From: DASWJZ01 sp964440525
Lineage (GTDB): Bacteria > Pseudomonadota > Alphaproteobacteria > Rhizobiales > Afifellaceae
Length of the DNA stretch: 12,584 nt
NCBI GenBank assembly: GCA_964440525.1
Contig: CAYTTC010000096.1
Location: forward strand, 1-12,584
Direction of reading: 5' to 3'
Part shown: piece by piece, positions 6,784 to 12,533 of the stretch
Layout of the letters: every line of letters begins with the position of its first letter
Numbering within the stretch: position 1 is the first letter of the stretch
Translations under genes and position numbers: made by a program
Notes under the pieces: generated by a model
Databases searched by the model: none
Told to the model about the DNA's origin: nothing
What the model saw: the letters and a program-made list of their open reading frames with translations, nothing else

Positions 6784-7362
6784 ATGAATAACTTGATTTC
6801 CCGGCGTGGCGCGATGTCAGGAGCTGCGCGTATCGCAGCAGGACTCGCTGCGGGTCTCTTTCTGAAGCCCTCTCACGGGGTCGCGGCGGAAGACGCGGAG
6901 CTGGTGAGCCGCTTCGAGTACCTCAGCCAGAACGGCAACAGCAATTGCTCGCGCGCATTCCTTGACTCGATAAAGACCATGCCGGTCACGGTCCGGCTGC
7001 AGGGTTCCTGCTGCAATCCGATGGACGCCCATCGTTACATCGAGCAGGTCAAGACGCTACGAAAATACGCCGAGGTTTCCGCGATCCCGCCTGATCCGTA
7101 CGACATCCCAGCGGGTCTGGCGCAGAAGATGCTGCCGTATTTCGACATCGAGCTAACCACCGACGAGCAGCCGGCCTACGACTACGCGATGGCGAACTCA
7201 GACGAGAAGGGGCCATGCTGCTGTCAGTGCTGGCGCTGGCACGTGTATGGCGGCCTGGCAAAGCTTCTGATCCGCGAGCAGGGATTTACCGGCCCGCAGC
7301 TGACCGAGATCTGGAGCCTCTCCAGCGGATGTGGCGGCGGCGCCGAGCACCATCACGGATAG
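6784..7362 (+). CDS. Exported Cys-rich PCYCGC-like protein
   Basis: A 192-residue protein. The N-terminus has a twin-arginine-like S-R-R-G followed by an Ala/Gly-rich hydrophobic run (about 13-27), suggesting Tat or Sec export. The mature region holds many cysteines: C55, the pair C76-C77 in GSCCNPMDAH, the dense motif G-P-C145-C-C-Q-C149-W-R-W-H, and a late SSGCGGG, then a C-terminal EHHHG tail. The CCCQC block, preceded by 'MANSDEKGP', resembles the PCYCGC-motif family of secreted proteins of unknown function. Several Cys and His ligands point to metal binding, possibly copper or haem. A strong AGGAAGGAG site (6766-6774) precedes the ATG. Directly after ccdA, it is a likely substrate for reduced-thiol maintenance. 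Family resemblance is moderate; function is unknown. Confidence 0.72.
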   Translation: MNNLISRRGAMSGAARIAAGLAAGLFLKPSHGVAAEDAELVSRFEYLSQNGNSNCSRAFLDSIKTMPVTVRLQGSCCNPMDAHRYIEQVKTLRKYAEVSAIPPDPYDIPAGLAQKMLPYFDIELTTDEQPAYDYAMANSDEKGPCCCQCWRWHVYGGLAKLLIREQGFTGPQLTEIWSLSSGCGGGAEHHHG

Positions 7363-7401
7363 GAGCTTGGTTCTATCACCGAACGCACGGAGGAACTCAG
7401 G

Positions 7402-7515
7402 ATGATGATGCAAGGGTCGGGCTGGATGATGGGCGGTGCCGCCCTGGTCTGGGTCCTGGTCGTGATTGTCCTCGTGCTCACGATCGCGGCGCTCGTCAAA
7501 TATCTGCGGAGTTGA
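7402..7515 (+). CDS. 37-residue Met-rich single-span membrane peptide
   Basis: A small ORF, below usual length cut-offs, reading MMMQGSGWMMGG, then a long Val/Leu/Ile hydrophobic stretch (about 13-32), then KYLRS. The layout is a Met-rich outer segment, one membrane helix and a basic inner end. A GGAGGAACTCAGG ribosome site sits directly before the ATG cluster (7402, 7405 and 7408 are all in-frame ATGs). It follows the PCYCGC-like gene by 39 bases in the same direction and closes the run. Tiny proteins with a Met/Trp-rich start and one helix occur beside copper genes in other Proteobacteria. The ORF, ribosome site and topology are seen; expression and metal role are inference. Confidence 0.6.
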   Translation: MMMQGSGWMMGGAALVWVLVVIVLVLTIAALVKYLRS

Positions 7516-7521
7516 GGGCCG

Positions 7522-7650
7522 CGGCAGCTTCGCTCCGCCGTCAAGCCACCAGGTCAGCACGGCCATGTAGGCGCCAACGACATAGTGCACGACAAGCTCG
7601 CGCGGGATGGCGTCGGCGGAATTCTTGCCGGCGGTTGCGATGTGTTCACG
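7522..7650 (-). pseudogene. Possible C-terminal scrap of a TetR-family regulator
   Basis: On the minus strand, bases from about 7647 down to 7525 encode a peptide containing RELVVHYVVGAYM and AVLTWWLDGGAKL. This looks like the last helices of TetR/AcrR-type ligand-binding domains, which often end in a YxxGAxxxxLxWWLxxG pattern. No helix-turn-helix domain is present: the frame meets a stop near 7671, and upstream lies the recombinase stump. Downstream the reading frame runs on past the expected end of such a protein. I read it as a broken gene cut by rearrangement at about 7650-7700. The similarity is from pattern memory only and could be fortuitous. Confidence 0.35.
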
Positions 7651-7690
7651 CTTGGCACAGCACTGGCGCTAGCCGACGGGCTGACGTTTG

Positions 7691-7704
7691 TTCCCGCCTA
7701 TAAA
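7691..7704 (+). repeat. Direct repeat copy 1 at the 3' end of the recombinase stump
   Basis: TTCCCGCCTATAAA occurs here and again at 10241-10254 in the same orientation. In each case it overlies the stop-codon region of a minus-strand serine recombinase sequence. The two copies are 2550 bases apart and bracket the zinc-ribbon ORF and the radical SAM gene. The repeat may be a by-product of homologous recombinase 3' ends, or a junction used in exchange. Confidence 0.55.
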
Positions 7705-7879
7705 AGGGTTCCGATCTGGCGAGCAGGTTTTGCAGCGAGGACACATGCCATCTGCCGCCGCGTGCTGATCTGATGCCGCGCACATTCAGCGCCTTAGCTA
7801 CCTCGGCAAGAGTTGCGGCTCCCGTAGCCTGAATGGCTCGAATGATTGGAAGGACGCTGGTGGCAAATCGATCGGCCTC
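7697..7879 (-). pseudogene. 3' stump of a serine recombinase gene
   Basis: The minus strand encodes about 60 residues, starting EADRFATSVLPIIRAIQ and containing VRGIRSARGGRWHVSSLQNLLAR. They align along their length with the C-terminal part of the complete recombinase at 10248-10937 (EADRFAGNVMPIVEAIR ... VRSARGGRWHVSTVANLLAR). The similarity stops at about 7880, just at the glutamate of EADR. The catalytic resolvase domain is therefore missing, and the stump cannot be active. Near its end one base differs relative to the complete copy, so the usual stop is read through. Nucleotide identity is patchy apart from a 20-base block encoding RGGRWHV, so this is an old or independently acquired relative rather than a recent duplicate. 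Confidence 0.7.
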
Positions 7880-8087
7880 CCCCACACAGCCGCAGTGCAA
7901 GCGGTGCGACAGCACCGGCTGGGTCTGCGAGGAACACACCGCCCGCCCGTGGGAAGGCCCGAACGGTTGCGGGTGCGGCGGAGCTGGCGCGCCATGCCCC
8001 GACTGCAATCCGGCGAGCGCCGACTACACGCCGAGAATGCCCGCTGGTGCCCAGATTGTTCTCGACCGGAAGGGATGGCGGCACTGA
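7833..8087 (+). CDS. Small zinc-ribbon-like Cys-rich protein
   Basis: An 84-residue ORF. Its conserved core has C-K-R-C-D-S-T-G-W-V-C-E-E-H, then R-P-W-E-G-P-N-G-C-G-C-G-G-A-G, then P-C-P-D-C-N, ending PRMPAG...DRKGWRH. Spaced CxxC and CGCGG units resemble zinc-binding knuckles such as the DnaJ cysteine-rich region, and near-identical short proteins of unknown role occur in rhizobial genomes, often beside mobile DNA. Residues 1 to ~16 overlap the recombinase stump on the opposite strand and look unrelated to the family. The true start is therefore uncertain; GTG 7860 or a later codon is possible, and the original start may have been lost at the 7880 junction. It precedes the radical SAM gene by 109 bases on the same strand. 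Confidence 0.55.
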   Translation: MARMIGRTLVANRSASPTQPQCKRCDSTGWVCEEHTARPWEGPNGCGCGGAGAPCPDCNPASADYTPRMPAGAQIVLDRKGWRH

Positions 8088-8135
8088 GCATGGCATTCGA
8101 CGCTTCACGCTGCCCTCAAGCCAGCAGACCAGGCA

Positions 8136-8165
8136 TTTACAGTTCTCACACAACCACGGCATAGT
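8136..8165 (+). promoter_or_regulatory. Weak candidate promoter before the radical SAM gene
   Basis: TTTACA (8136-8141) and CATAGT (8160-8165) are separated by 18 bases, a moderate sigma-70-like match about 32 bases before the ATG at 8197. Sequence match only; such patterns occur by chance, and the gene could instead be read through from the small Cys-rich ORF. Confidence 0.2.
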
Positions 8166-8196
8166 CGGCGGCCGCCATTCGATTTTGGGGGGAGGC

Positions 8197-9999
8197 ATGC
8201 AATCCCAGAGCAAGCGATTTGCGATCACGCTTATCAAACCGTCGCGCTATGATGCTGACGGCTACGTCATTCAGTGGCGCAAATCCGGCGTGCCGTCGAA
8301 CTCGCTGGGCTGCCTCTATGGCTTGGCGCGGGACTGCGACGAGCGGCGCGTACTCGGGCCTGACGTCGACATCACCTACGTCGCCTACGACGAGCCCAAC
8401 ACCGTCATCCGGATAAAGAAAATCATTGCCGATATGCGGACGGCGGATGGCGCTATGCTTTGTTTGGTCGGCGTCCAGTCAAACCAGTTCCCCCGTGCCA
8501 TGCACATCGCCAAGCGCTTCCGGGCGGCGGGCATTCCGGTCGCCATCGGCGGATTCCACGTCTCCGGCTGCTTGTCGATGTTGAAGGAGATTCCAGCCGA
8601 CATTCAGGAAGCGATCGATATCGGTTGCCACATCTTCGCCGGCGAGGCGGAGGAGGGGCGGTTCGAAGCGCTCCTGAAGGAAGTTTGGGAAGGCACGGCG
8701 AAGCCCGTCTACAATTACATGGACGCACTCCCCAATCTCGCGGGCGAGCCGACTCCTTATCTACCGGACTACGTGCTCGACCGGATCGTGGGCACCTACG
8801 CGACGTTCGATTCTGGCCGCGGCTGTCCCTATCAGTGCTCGTTCTGCTCCATCATCAACGTGCAGGGCCGCAAATCGCGCTGGCGCACGCCGGATGACAT
8901 CGAGAGGGCGGTTCGGGAGAACACGTCGCGCGGGATCAAGCGCTTCGTCATCACCGACGACAATTTTTCGCGCAACAAGGATTGGGAGCCGGTGCTCGAT
9001 CGGCTGATCAAGCTGAAGGAAGTGGACGGGCTCAAGTTCAAGTTCTTCATCCAGGCCGACGCGCTCTGTCACAAGACGCCGGGCTTCATCGAGAAATGCG
9101 CCCGCGCCGGCTGTCACTGGGCCTATATCGGCCTGGAGAACATCAATCCGGAAAATCTGATGGCCGCCAAGAAGCGGCAGAACAAGATCTGGGAGTATCG
9201 AAAGATGCTCCAGGAATGGAAGAAGCACGGCGTCCTCACCTATTGCGGCTACATCACCGGTTTCCCCTTCGACACGCCGGAATCGATCAAGCGTGACGTC
9301 GAGATCATCAAGAACGAGTTGGCGGTCGAGCTGATCGAGTTCTTCTATCTGACGCCGCTGCCGGGTTCTGAAGACCACAAGCGGCTGACCGAAGCCGGGA
9401 CCTGGATGGACCCGGACATGAACAAGTATTCGCTAAGCGAGCGCGTCACCCATCACTCGAAGATGACGGACGAAGAGTGGGAGCGGGGGTATCACGCTGC
9501 CTGGGAGACCTACTACAGCCCCGAGCATGTCGAGACCATCTTCCGGCGCGTTGCGTCCATCGGCAAGCCAGTGAAGAAGGCTGTCTGGCCGGTGCTCTGG
9601 TTCTGGGCGACGCACCTTATCGAGGGCGTGCATCCGGTGGAGGCCGGCTACATCCGCTTAAAAGTGCGGACCGAGCGGCGGCCGGGAATGCCGATCGAGA
9701 ACCCGCTGATCTTCTACCCGAAATACGCCGCCAACTTCCTCTGGAAGGGCGGGCAATGGCTGAAGCTCCTGTGGACCGTCAATAGCATCGCCCGCAAGGT
9801 CGAGGCGGATCCTGCCAAGCTGCAATACATGGATGCGGCGCTCTCGCCGGTCGTTGACGACCGTGAGGCGGTGGATGAGCTGGCGATGATCCGCACGCAT
9901 GCGGCGTCGGCCAACAAGCTGCAGCGCGCGCATATCCACCGGCACGGCGAAACGGACGTGGAGAGCCCGGAACGCGAGCCGCTTGTCGCGGCGGAGTAG
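8197..9999 (+). CDS. Radical SAM protein with N-terminal B12-binding-like domain
   Basis: A 600-residue cytoplasmic iron-sulfur enzyme. Residues 1 to ~170 form a Rossmann-like B12-binding-type domain with the IGGFHVSG motif near 118. The radical SAM barrel follows, with its 4Fe-4S cluster ligands in G-R-G-C210-P-Y-Q-C214-S-F-C217, an ITDDNFSRN strand, a YIGLENINPENL segment and a GFPFDTPESI loop. The cobalamin-ligand DxHxxG motif is not visible, so B12 may bind without a His ligand or not at all. A ~200-residue C-terminal region after about 400 (many Trp/Tyr, KAVWPVLWFWATHLIEG) is distinctive. The substrate is unknown; related proteins act on lipids, bacteriochlorophyll or peptides. A GGGGGGAGG purine run lies just before the ATG. 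It is flanked on both sides by recombinase sequences, suggesting movable cargo. Confidence 0.8.
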   Translation: MQSQSKRFAITLIKPSRYDADGYVIQWRKSGVPSNSLGCLYGLARDCDERRVLGPDVDITYVAYDEPNTVIRIKKIIADMRTADGAMLCLVGVQSNQFPRAMHIAKRFRAAGIPVAIGGFHVSGCLSMLKEIPADIQEAIDIGCHIFAGEAEEGRFEALLKEVWEGTAKPVYNYMDALPNLAGEPTPYLPDYVLDRIVGTYATFDSGRGCPYQCSFCSIINVQGRKSRWRTPDDIERAVRENTSRGIKRFVITDDNFSRNKDWEPVLDRLIKLKEVDGLKFKFFIQADALCHKTPGFIEKCARAGCHWAYIGLENINPENLMAAKKRQNKIWEYRKMLQEWKKHGVLTYCGYITGFPFDTPESIKRDVEIIKNELAVELIEFFYLTPLPGSEDHKRLTEAGTWMDPDMNKYSLSERVTHHSKMTDEEWERGYHAAWETYYSPEHVETIFRRVASIGKPVKKAVWPVLWFWATHLIEGVHPVEAGYIRLKVRTERRPGMPIENPLIFYPKYAANFLWKGGQWLKLLWTVNSIARKVEADPAKLQYMDAALSPVVDDREAVDELAMIRTHAASANKLQRAHIHRHGETDVESPEREPLVAAE

Positions 10000-10042
10000 C
10001 GTCTCCGAACAGGTCTTTGCTAAGGTCGCTTCTTGTGCGGCG

Positions 10043-10060
10043 GCGGCCACCCATGGCCGC
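10043..10060 (+). other. Short GC hairpin after the radical SAM gene
   Basis: GCGGCC (10043-10048) and GGCCGC (10055-10060) can pair around a six-base loop, 44 bases after the radical SAM stop. There is no T-run, so termination by the intrinsic route is doubtful. Apart from the direct repeat at its right end, I see nothing else convincing in the spacer 10000-10247. Confidence 0.2.
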
Positions 10061-10240
10061 GCCCTGGTGAGGGGAAATCTTCGCATGCTGAGGCATGTGC
10101 GCCAAGGGATTGGGGGAAGGTCTTGGGCGACTAATTTCCCCAGGCGCGGCCTTGATCGCATCGCTAGCCGCCACCTCCGCAGCATTTAGGAGCCGTTGCC
10201 TGTGCTCGCCGGCATGACTCGTCATGTCCCCCTTCGGTTT

Positions 10241-10254
10241 TTCCCGCCTATAAA
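10241..10254 (+). repeat. Direct repeat copy 2 at the 3' end of the complete recombinase
   Basis: Identical 14 bases (TTCCCGCCTATAAA) to 7691-7704, here covering the TAG stop of the complete recombinase on the minus strand. The similarity between the two loci continues, less perfectly, into both recombinase coding ends. Confidence 0.55.
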
Positions 10255-10937
10255 GAGAATTTCGATTTCTCGGCCCTGGCCAGGAGGTTCGCGACTGTCG
10301 AAACATGCCATCTGCCGCCGCGAGCCGAGCGCACGCCTCGGGCGTTGAGGGCGGCAGCGGTCGCCGCGAGGCTGGAGACGCCCGACATGCGAATGGCTTC
10401 GACGATCGGCATGACGTTGCCGGCAAAGCGGTCGGCTTCGGCGATTTGCACGTCGCGACCGAGCGCAGCCGCGTGGCGTGCATTGCGAGGATTGCCGAGC
10501 CGTGCGCCCTGCGCCTTGCGTTGGGCGAGGGCGGCGCGCGTGCGCTCGCCGATGAGTCTGCGTTCCTTCTCAGCCAAGGCGGCATAGAGGTGGAGCATGA
10601 AGGGGTCGGCATCGGCCCCGAGTTCGGCGACGATGAAGGGGACGCGCTGCGCCATGAGGCCGGAGATGAAGGCCACGTCGCGGGAGAGTCGGTCGAGCTT
10701 GGCCACGATGACGGGACACTTGCGGCTACGAGCCACAGAAAGGGCCGCGGCGAGCTCAGGCCGCCGATCGAGGGCATCCGCTCCCTTGCCGCTTTCTGCC
10801 TCGACAAACTCGGCCGTCAGGTCGAAGCCTTCTACCAAGGCAAAGCGGCGGACGGCGTCACGCTGCGCATCGATGCCGAGGCCAGAGCGCCGTTGCCTTT
10901 CGGTGGAGACGCGGTAATAGGCGACGGCCGGCTTCAT
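10248..10937 (-). CDS. Serine recombinase (resolvase/invertase family)
   Basis: A 229-residue site-specific recombinase. The N-terminal resolvase catalytic domain has A-Y-Y-R-V-S11-T with the nucleophilic serine, the SGLGIDAQRDAV helix, an IVAKLDRLSRD motif holding the catalytic arginines, and the long EKERRLIGERTRAAL E-helix. A C-terminal DNA-binding part follows, with a helix-turn-helix-like SLAATAAALNARGVRSARGGRWHVSTV region split by short loops. It is far shorter than large phage integrases, so a resolvase, invertase or small-transposon role fits best. ATG 10937 is preferred because MKPAVAYYRVST is the normal start of the fold; an in-frame ATG at 10979 would place a perfect inverted repeat inside the gene. 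The nearest relative in the window is the stump at 7697-7879, in the same orientation. Confidence 0.85.
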   Translation of the reverse strand: MKPAVAYYRVSTERQRRSGLGIDAQRDAVRRFALVEGFDLTAEFVEAESGKGADALDRRPELAAALSVARSRKCPVIVAKLDRLSRDVAFISGLMAQRVPFIVAELGADADPFMLHLYAALAEKERRLIGERTRAALAQRKAQGARLGNPRNARHAAALGRDVQIAEADRFAGNVMPIVEAIRMSGVSSLAATAAALNARGVRSARGGRWHVSTVANLLARAEKSKFSL

Positions 10938-10971
10938 GACCAAACCGCATACCACCGTTTGCGGTTTGGTC
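10938..10971. repeat. Perfect 12-base inverted repeat at the recombinase start
   Basis: GACCAAACCGCA (10938-10949) and TGCGGTTTGGTC (10960-10971) are perfect inverted copies around a 10-base spacer. The inner arm begins immediately next to the recombinase start codon. The layout suits an autoregulatory operator or a recombinase-binding crossover site, in which each arm binds one protomer. It could also act as a hairpin that hides the start codon in a longer transcript. The repeat is seen directly; its role is inferred. Confidence 0.6.
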
Positions 10972-10979
10972 GTAGCCAT

Positions 10980-11174
10980 TACTTTGCGAACTAAGTCGAA
11001 TAGTTCAGGAATACATGATCAGCAATTTGACTGCACAATTGAAGAAAGGACATCCGTGATTATTGAGCGGCAGTGCGAGCCTGGGTTCTATGGAAGACAG
11101 CCCAGTCGATGGATTGTGTAACGGTGGGAATCAGCTATGTACCGTTCTCCGCACTACCCACGCAAGGTGCTCAG
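10980..11174. other. Less GC-rich divergent spacer between recombinase and mucR-like genes
   Basis: This spacer is visibly richer in A and T than the rest of the window, particularly 10980-11065, and lies between divergently oriented genes. It includes TTGACT (11027-11032) and TTGAAG (11039-11044) -35-like hexamers, but no convincing -10 partner at standard spacing. MucR/Ros proteins bind AT-rich sites with T-A steps and usually repress their own genes, so autoregulatory sites here are plausible. Short in-frame extensions of the regulator into this spacer do not resemble the family. Confidence 0.35.
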
Positions 11175-11669
11175 ATGGAAGAGGCGGGGAATCCGCGGCT
11201 CTCGGAGCTTACGGCCGAAATCGTCGCGGCTTATGTGAGCCATCACAGCATTCGACCGAACGAACTTCAGCAGTTGATTGGCGATATTCATCTCGCCCTG
11301 AAAAGGGCTCCGCAAGCAGCATCACAGCTCATTGAGCTGCAGAAGCCTGCCGTTCCAATCAAAAAGTCAGTCAACCCAGACTATGTCGTATGCTTGGAGG
11401 ACGGGAAGGAGTTCAGGTCGCTGAAGCGGCATCTCTCTGCAGTGCATGGTCTCAGTCCAGCGGAGTATCGAGCGAAGTGGGGCTTGCCACGGGACTATCC
11501 GATGGCAGCGCCGAACTATTCCAAGGTGCGCTCAAACCTGGCCAAGACCTTTGGCCTGGGACGCAAGGCATCTTCGGCGCCGAAGAGCTCTCCCGCGACT
11601 GGACAATCCAAAAAGAAAGGTGCCCGCTCGGCTCCCAAGCTGCGACGGCGTTCAAGGGCGAAGTCCTAA
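11175..11669 (+). CDS. mucR: MucR/Ros-family zinc-finger transcriptional regulator
   Basis: A 164-residue DNA-binding regulator. The N-terminal half has the MucR oligomerisation-type region (LTAEIVAAYVSHHSI..., about 12-45). The family's KPAVPIKKSV linker leads to the prokaryotic zinc finger V-C73-L-E-D76-G-K-E-F-x3-L-K-R-H86-L-x3-H91. The hallmark S-P-A-E-Y-R-A-K-W-G-L-P and DYPMxAPNYxxxR motifs follow. The position of the second zinc Cys holds Asp76, as in many MucR homologues of Mesorhizobium and Bradyrhizobium; some such proteins fold without structural zinc. The C-terminal ~30 residues are very Lys/Arg/Ser-rich and longer than usual. ATG 11175 with AAGGTG upstream is preferred over the in-frame ATG 11073. 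These regulators control surface polysaccharide, motility and symbiosis genes; mobile islands often carry extra copies. Confidence 0.85.
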   Translation: MEEAGNPRLSELTAEIVAAYVSHHSIRPNELQQLIGDIHLALKRAPQAASQLIELQKPAVPIKKSVNPDYVVCLEDGKEFRSLKRHLSAVHGLSPAEYRAKWGLPRDYPMAAPNYSKVRSNLAKTFGLGRKASSAPKSSPATGQSKKKGARSAPKLRRRSRAKS

Positions 11670-11764
11670 ATCAAACGGCTTCAGCCATGGATTCAGGCGT
11701 ATTGCGGAGAGGCGAGCGACTGCCGGATTTTCTGCGTCTAATCCAGTAAGCCCTGTGGTGTCAC

Positions 11765-12110
11765 TCAGTATCCCGTCGTGGCGTCGCGGCCGTCGAACGA
11801 TGGCGCCTGTTCCGGCTCGTCGTCATCGGCAAAGCGCTCAATGAGGCGCTCGCGGTAGTCGACGCCGCTGCATGCAAAGGTCATGAACCCGTTGGCGGCG
11901 TGCGATGCGTCGTCGTTGTGGGGCGTTCCTTCCACACGCCGCGCAGGTCGTCCCACTCCTTGCGGTAGGACTTGAGCCGCCGTAGTCCCTCGCTGCAGCC
12001 GGCCTCGTCGAATTGGCAGGGGGGAGGATCGAGCGGGCGGTGGTGATGGCTTCCGCCTTGCTCTCCGGCCGCCTGACGATCCGCGGGCCGGAAGCTGCGC
12101 CTCTCCATCA
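11765..12110 (-). pseudogene. C-terminal remnant of phage terminase large subunit, frameshifted
   Basis: Three consecutive minus-strand pieces in shifting frames reconstruct the tail of a large terminase. The first is RRPESKAEAITTARSIL (from about 12080); the second is CQFDEAGCSEGLRRLKSYRKEW followed by DDLRGVWKERP; the third is HNDDASHAANGFMTFA, ending DATTGY and a stop at 11765. Phage terminases commonly end with a 'CxEGLxxLxxYRREWD...RPxHDxxSHxADAFR' pattern, which these pieces match. The first frame change falls in a run of six G on the plus strand (12018-12023) and the second in a run of four (11920-11923), each needing one base. Most of the ~500-residue ATPase/nuclease is absent: only about 50 bases separate this stump from the small-subunit stop. 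The gene is not functional as written. Confidence 0.55.
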
Positions 12111-12158
12111 CGGCCAGGGTGCCGCCTTCGAGCCAGAGGCGAAGCCCCGGTCGCCGAC

Positions 12159-12533
12159 TTAGAGGTTGGCGTCGGCGCCGGAGATCTCGATCCTGATTGG
12201 TTGGCCGTCTTTGCCGGAGAGCTCATGGGCGCTGCTCTCGGTCCATCGCGCTCGGGTCTTCAACCAGAAGATCGCCGCGGTCACAGCTTCGCGCCCTTCG
12301 CCCGTAGCCCTTCGGAAGAGACTCTCCGCCACCCTGGCATTGGCCTTGATGTGTGCGCCTGCAAGTTCGCCCGGATAGAGCTTTCGCAGTACCTCAGGCT
12401 TGATCGCCATCACCGTGGCAATGTCCGCTTCCGCGAAGCCATAGCCGGCCAGGGCTTCCACCTGCTTGCGCTGGACGGGCAGGGGCTCGCCGGGAGCAGG
12501 ATCTGCGGTCGCTTGATCGCTGCATTCGTTCAT
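12159..12533 (-). CDS. Phage terminase small-subunit-like DNA-binding protein
   Basis: A 124-residue protein. The first part has a helix-turn-helix-like region: VQRKQVEALAGYGFAEADIA (about 20-39) followed by TVMAIKPEVLRKLYPGEL. Next comes the conserved block ANARVAESLFRRATGEGREA with VTAAIFWLKTRARWTE (about 64-99). This resembles small prophage proteins encoded just before the large terminase, which recognise the packaging site on phage DNA. The reading frame is intact. Its ATG overlaps the stop of an upstream gene whose end is at the window edge, in the phage operon style. It directly precedes the terminase large-subunit remnant, which supports the assignment. Without a working large subunit it cannot package DNA, so it is a relic or has been retained for another role. 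Confidence 0.65.
   Translation of the reverse strand: MNECSDQATADPAPGEPLPVQRKQVEALAGYGFAEADIATVMAIKPEVLRKLYPGELAGAHIKANARVAESLFRRATGEGREAVTAAIFWLKTRARWTESSAHELSGKDGQPIRIEISGADANL

Noticed and set aside
7846..8196. N-terminal extension of the radical SAM frame across the small Cys-rich ORF.
   Set aside because: The extension has no domain pattern, overlaps a better-supported ORF in another frame, and a purine-rich ribosome site lies at 8187-8195.
10043..10060. Intrinsic transcription terminator after the radical SAM gene.
   Set aside because: A stem is present but no U-rich tract follows, so I list only a hairpin at low confidence.
9779..10225. Minus-strand ORF of 148 codons starting at 10225 with a good GAAGGGGG ribosome-like site just downstream of the recombinase gene.
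   Set aside because: Its second half is antisense to the end of the radical SAM gene and is Pro/Arg/Ala-rich as expected of a high-GC shadow frame. The first ~75 residues resemble no family I know.
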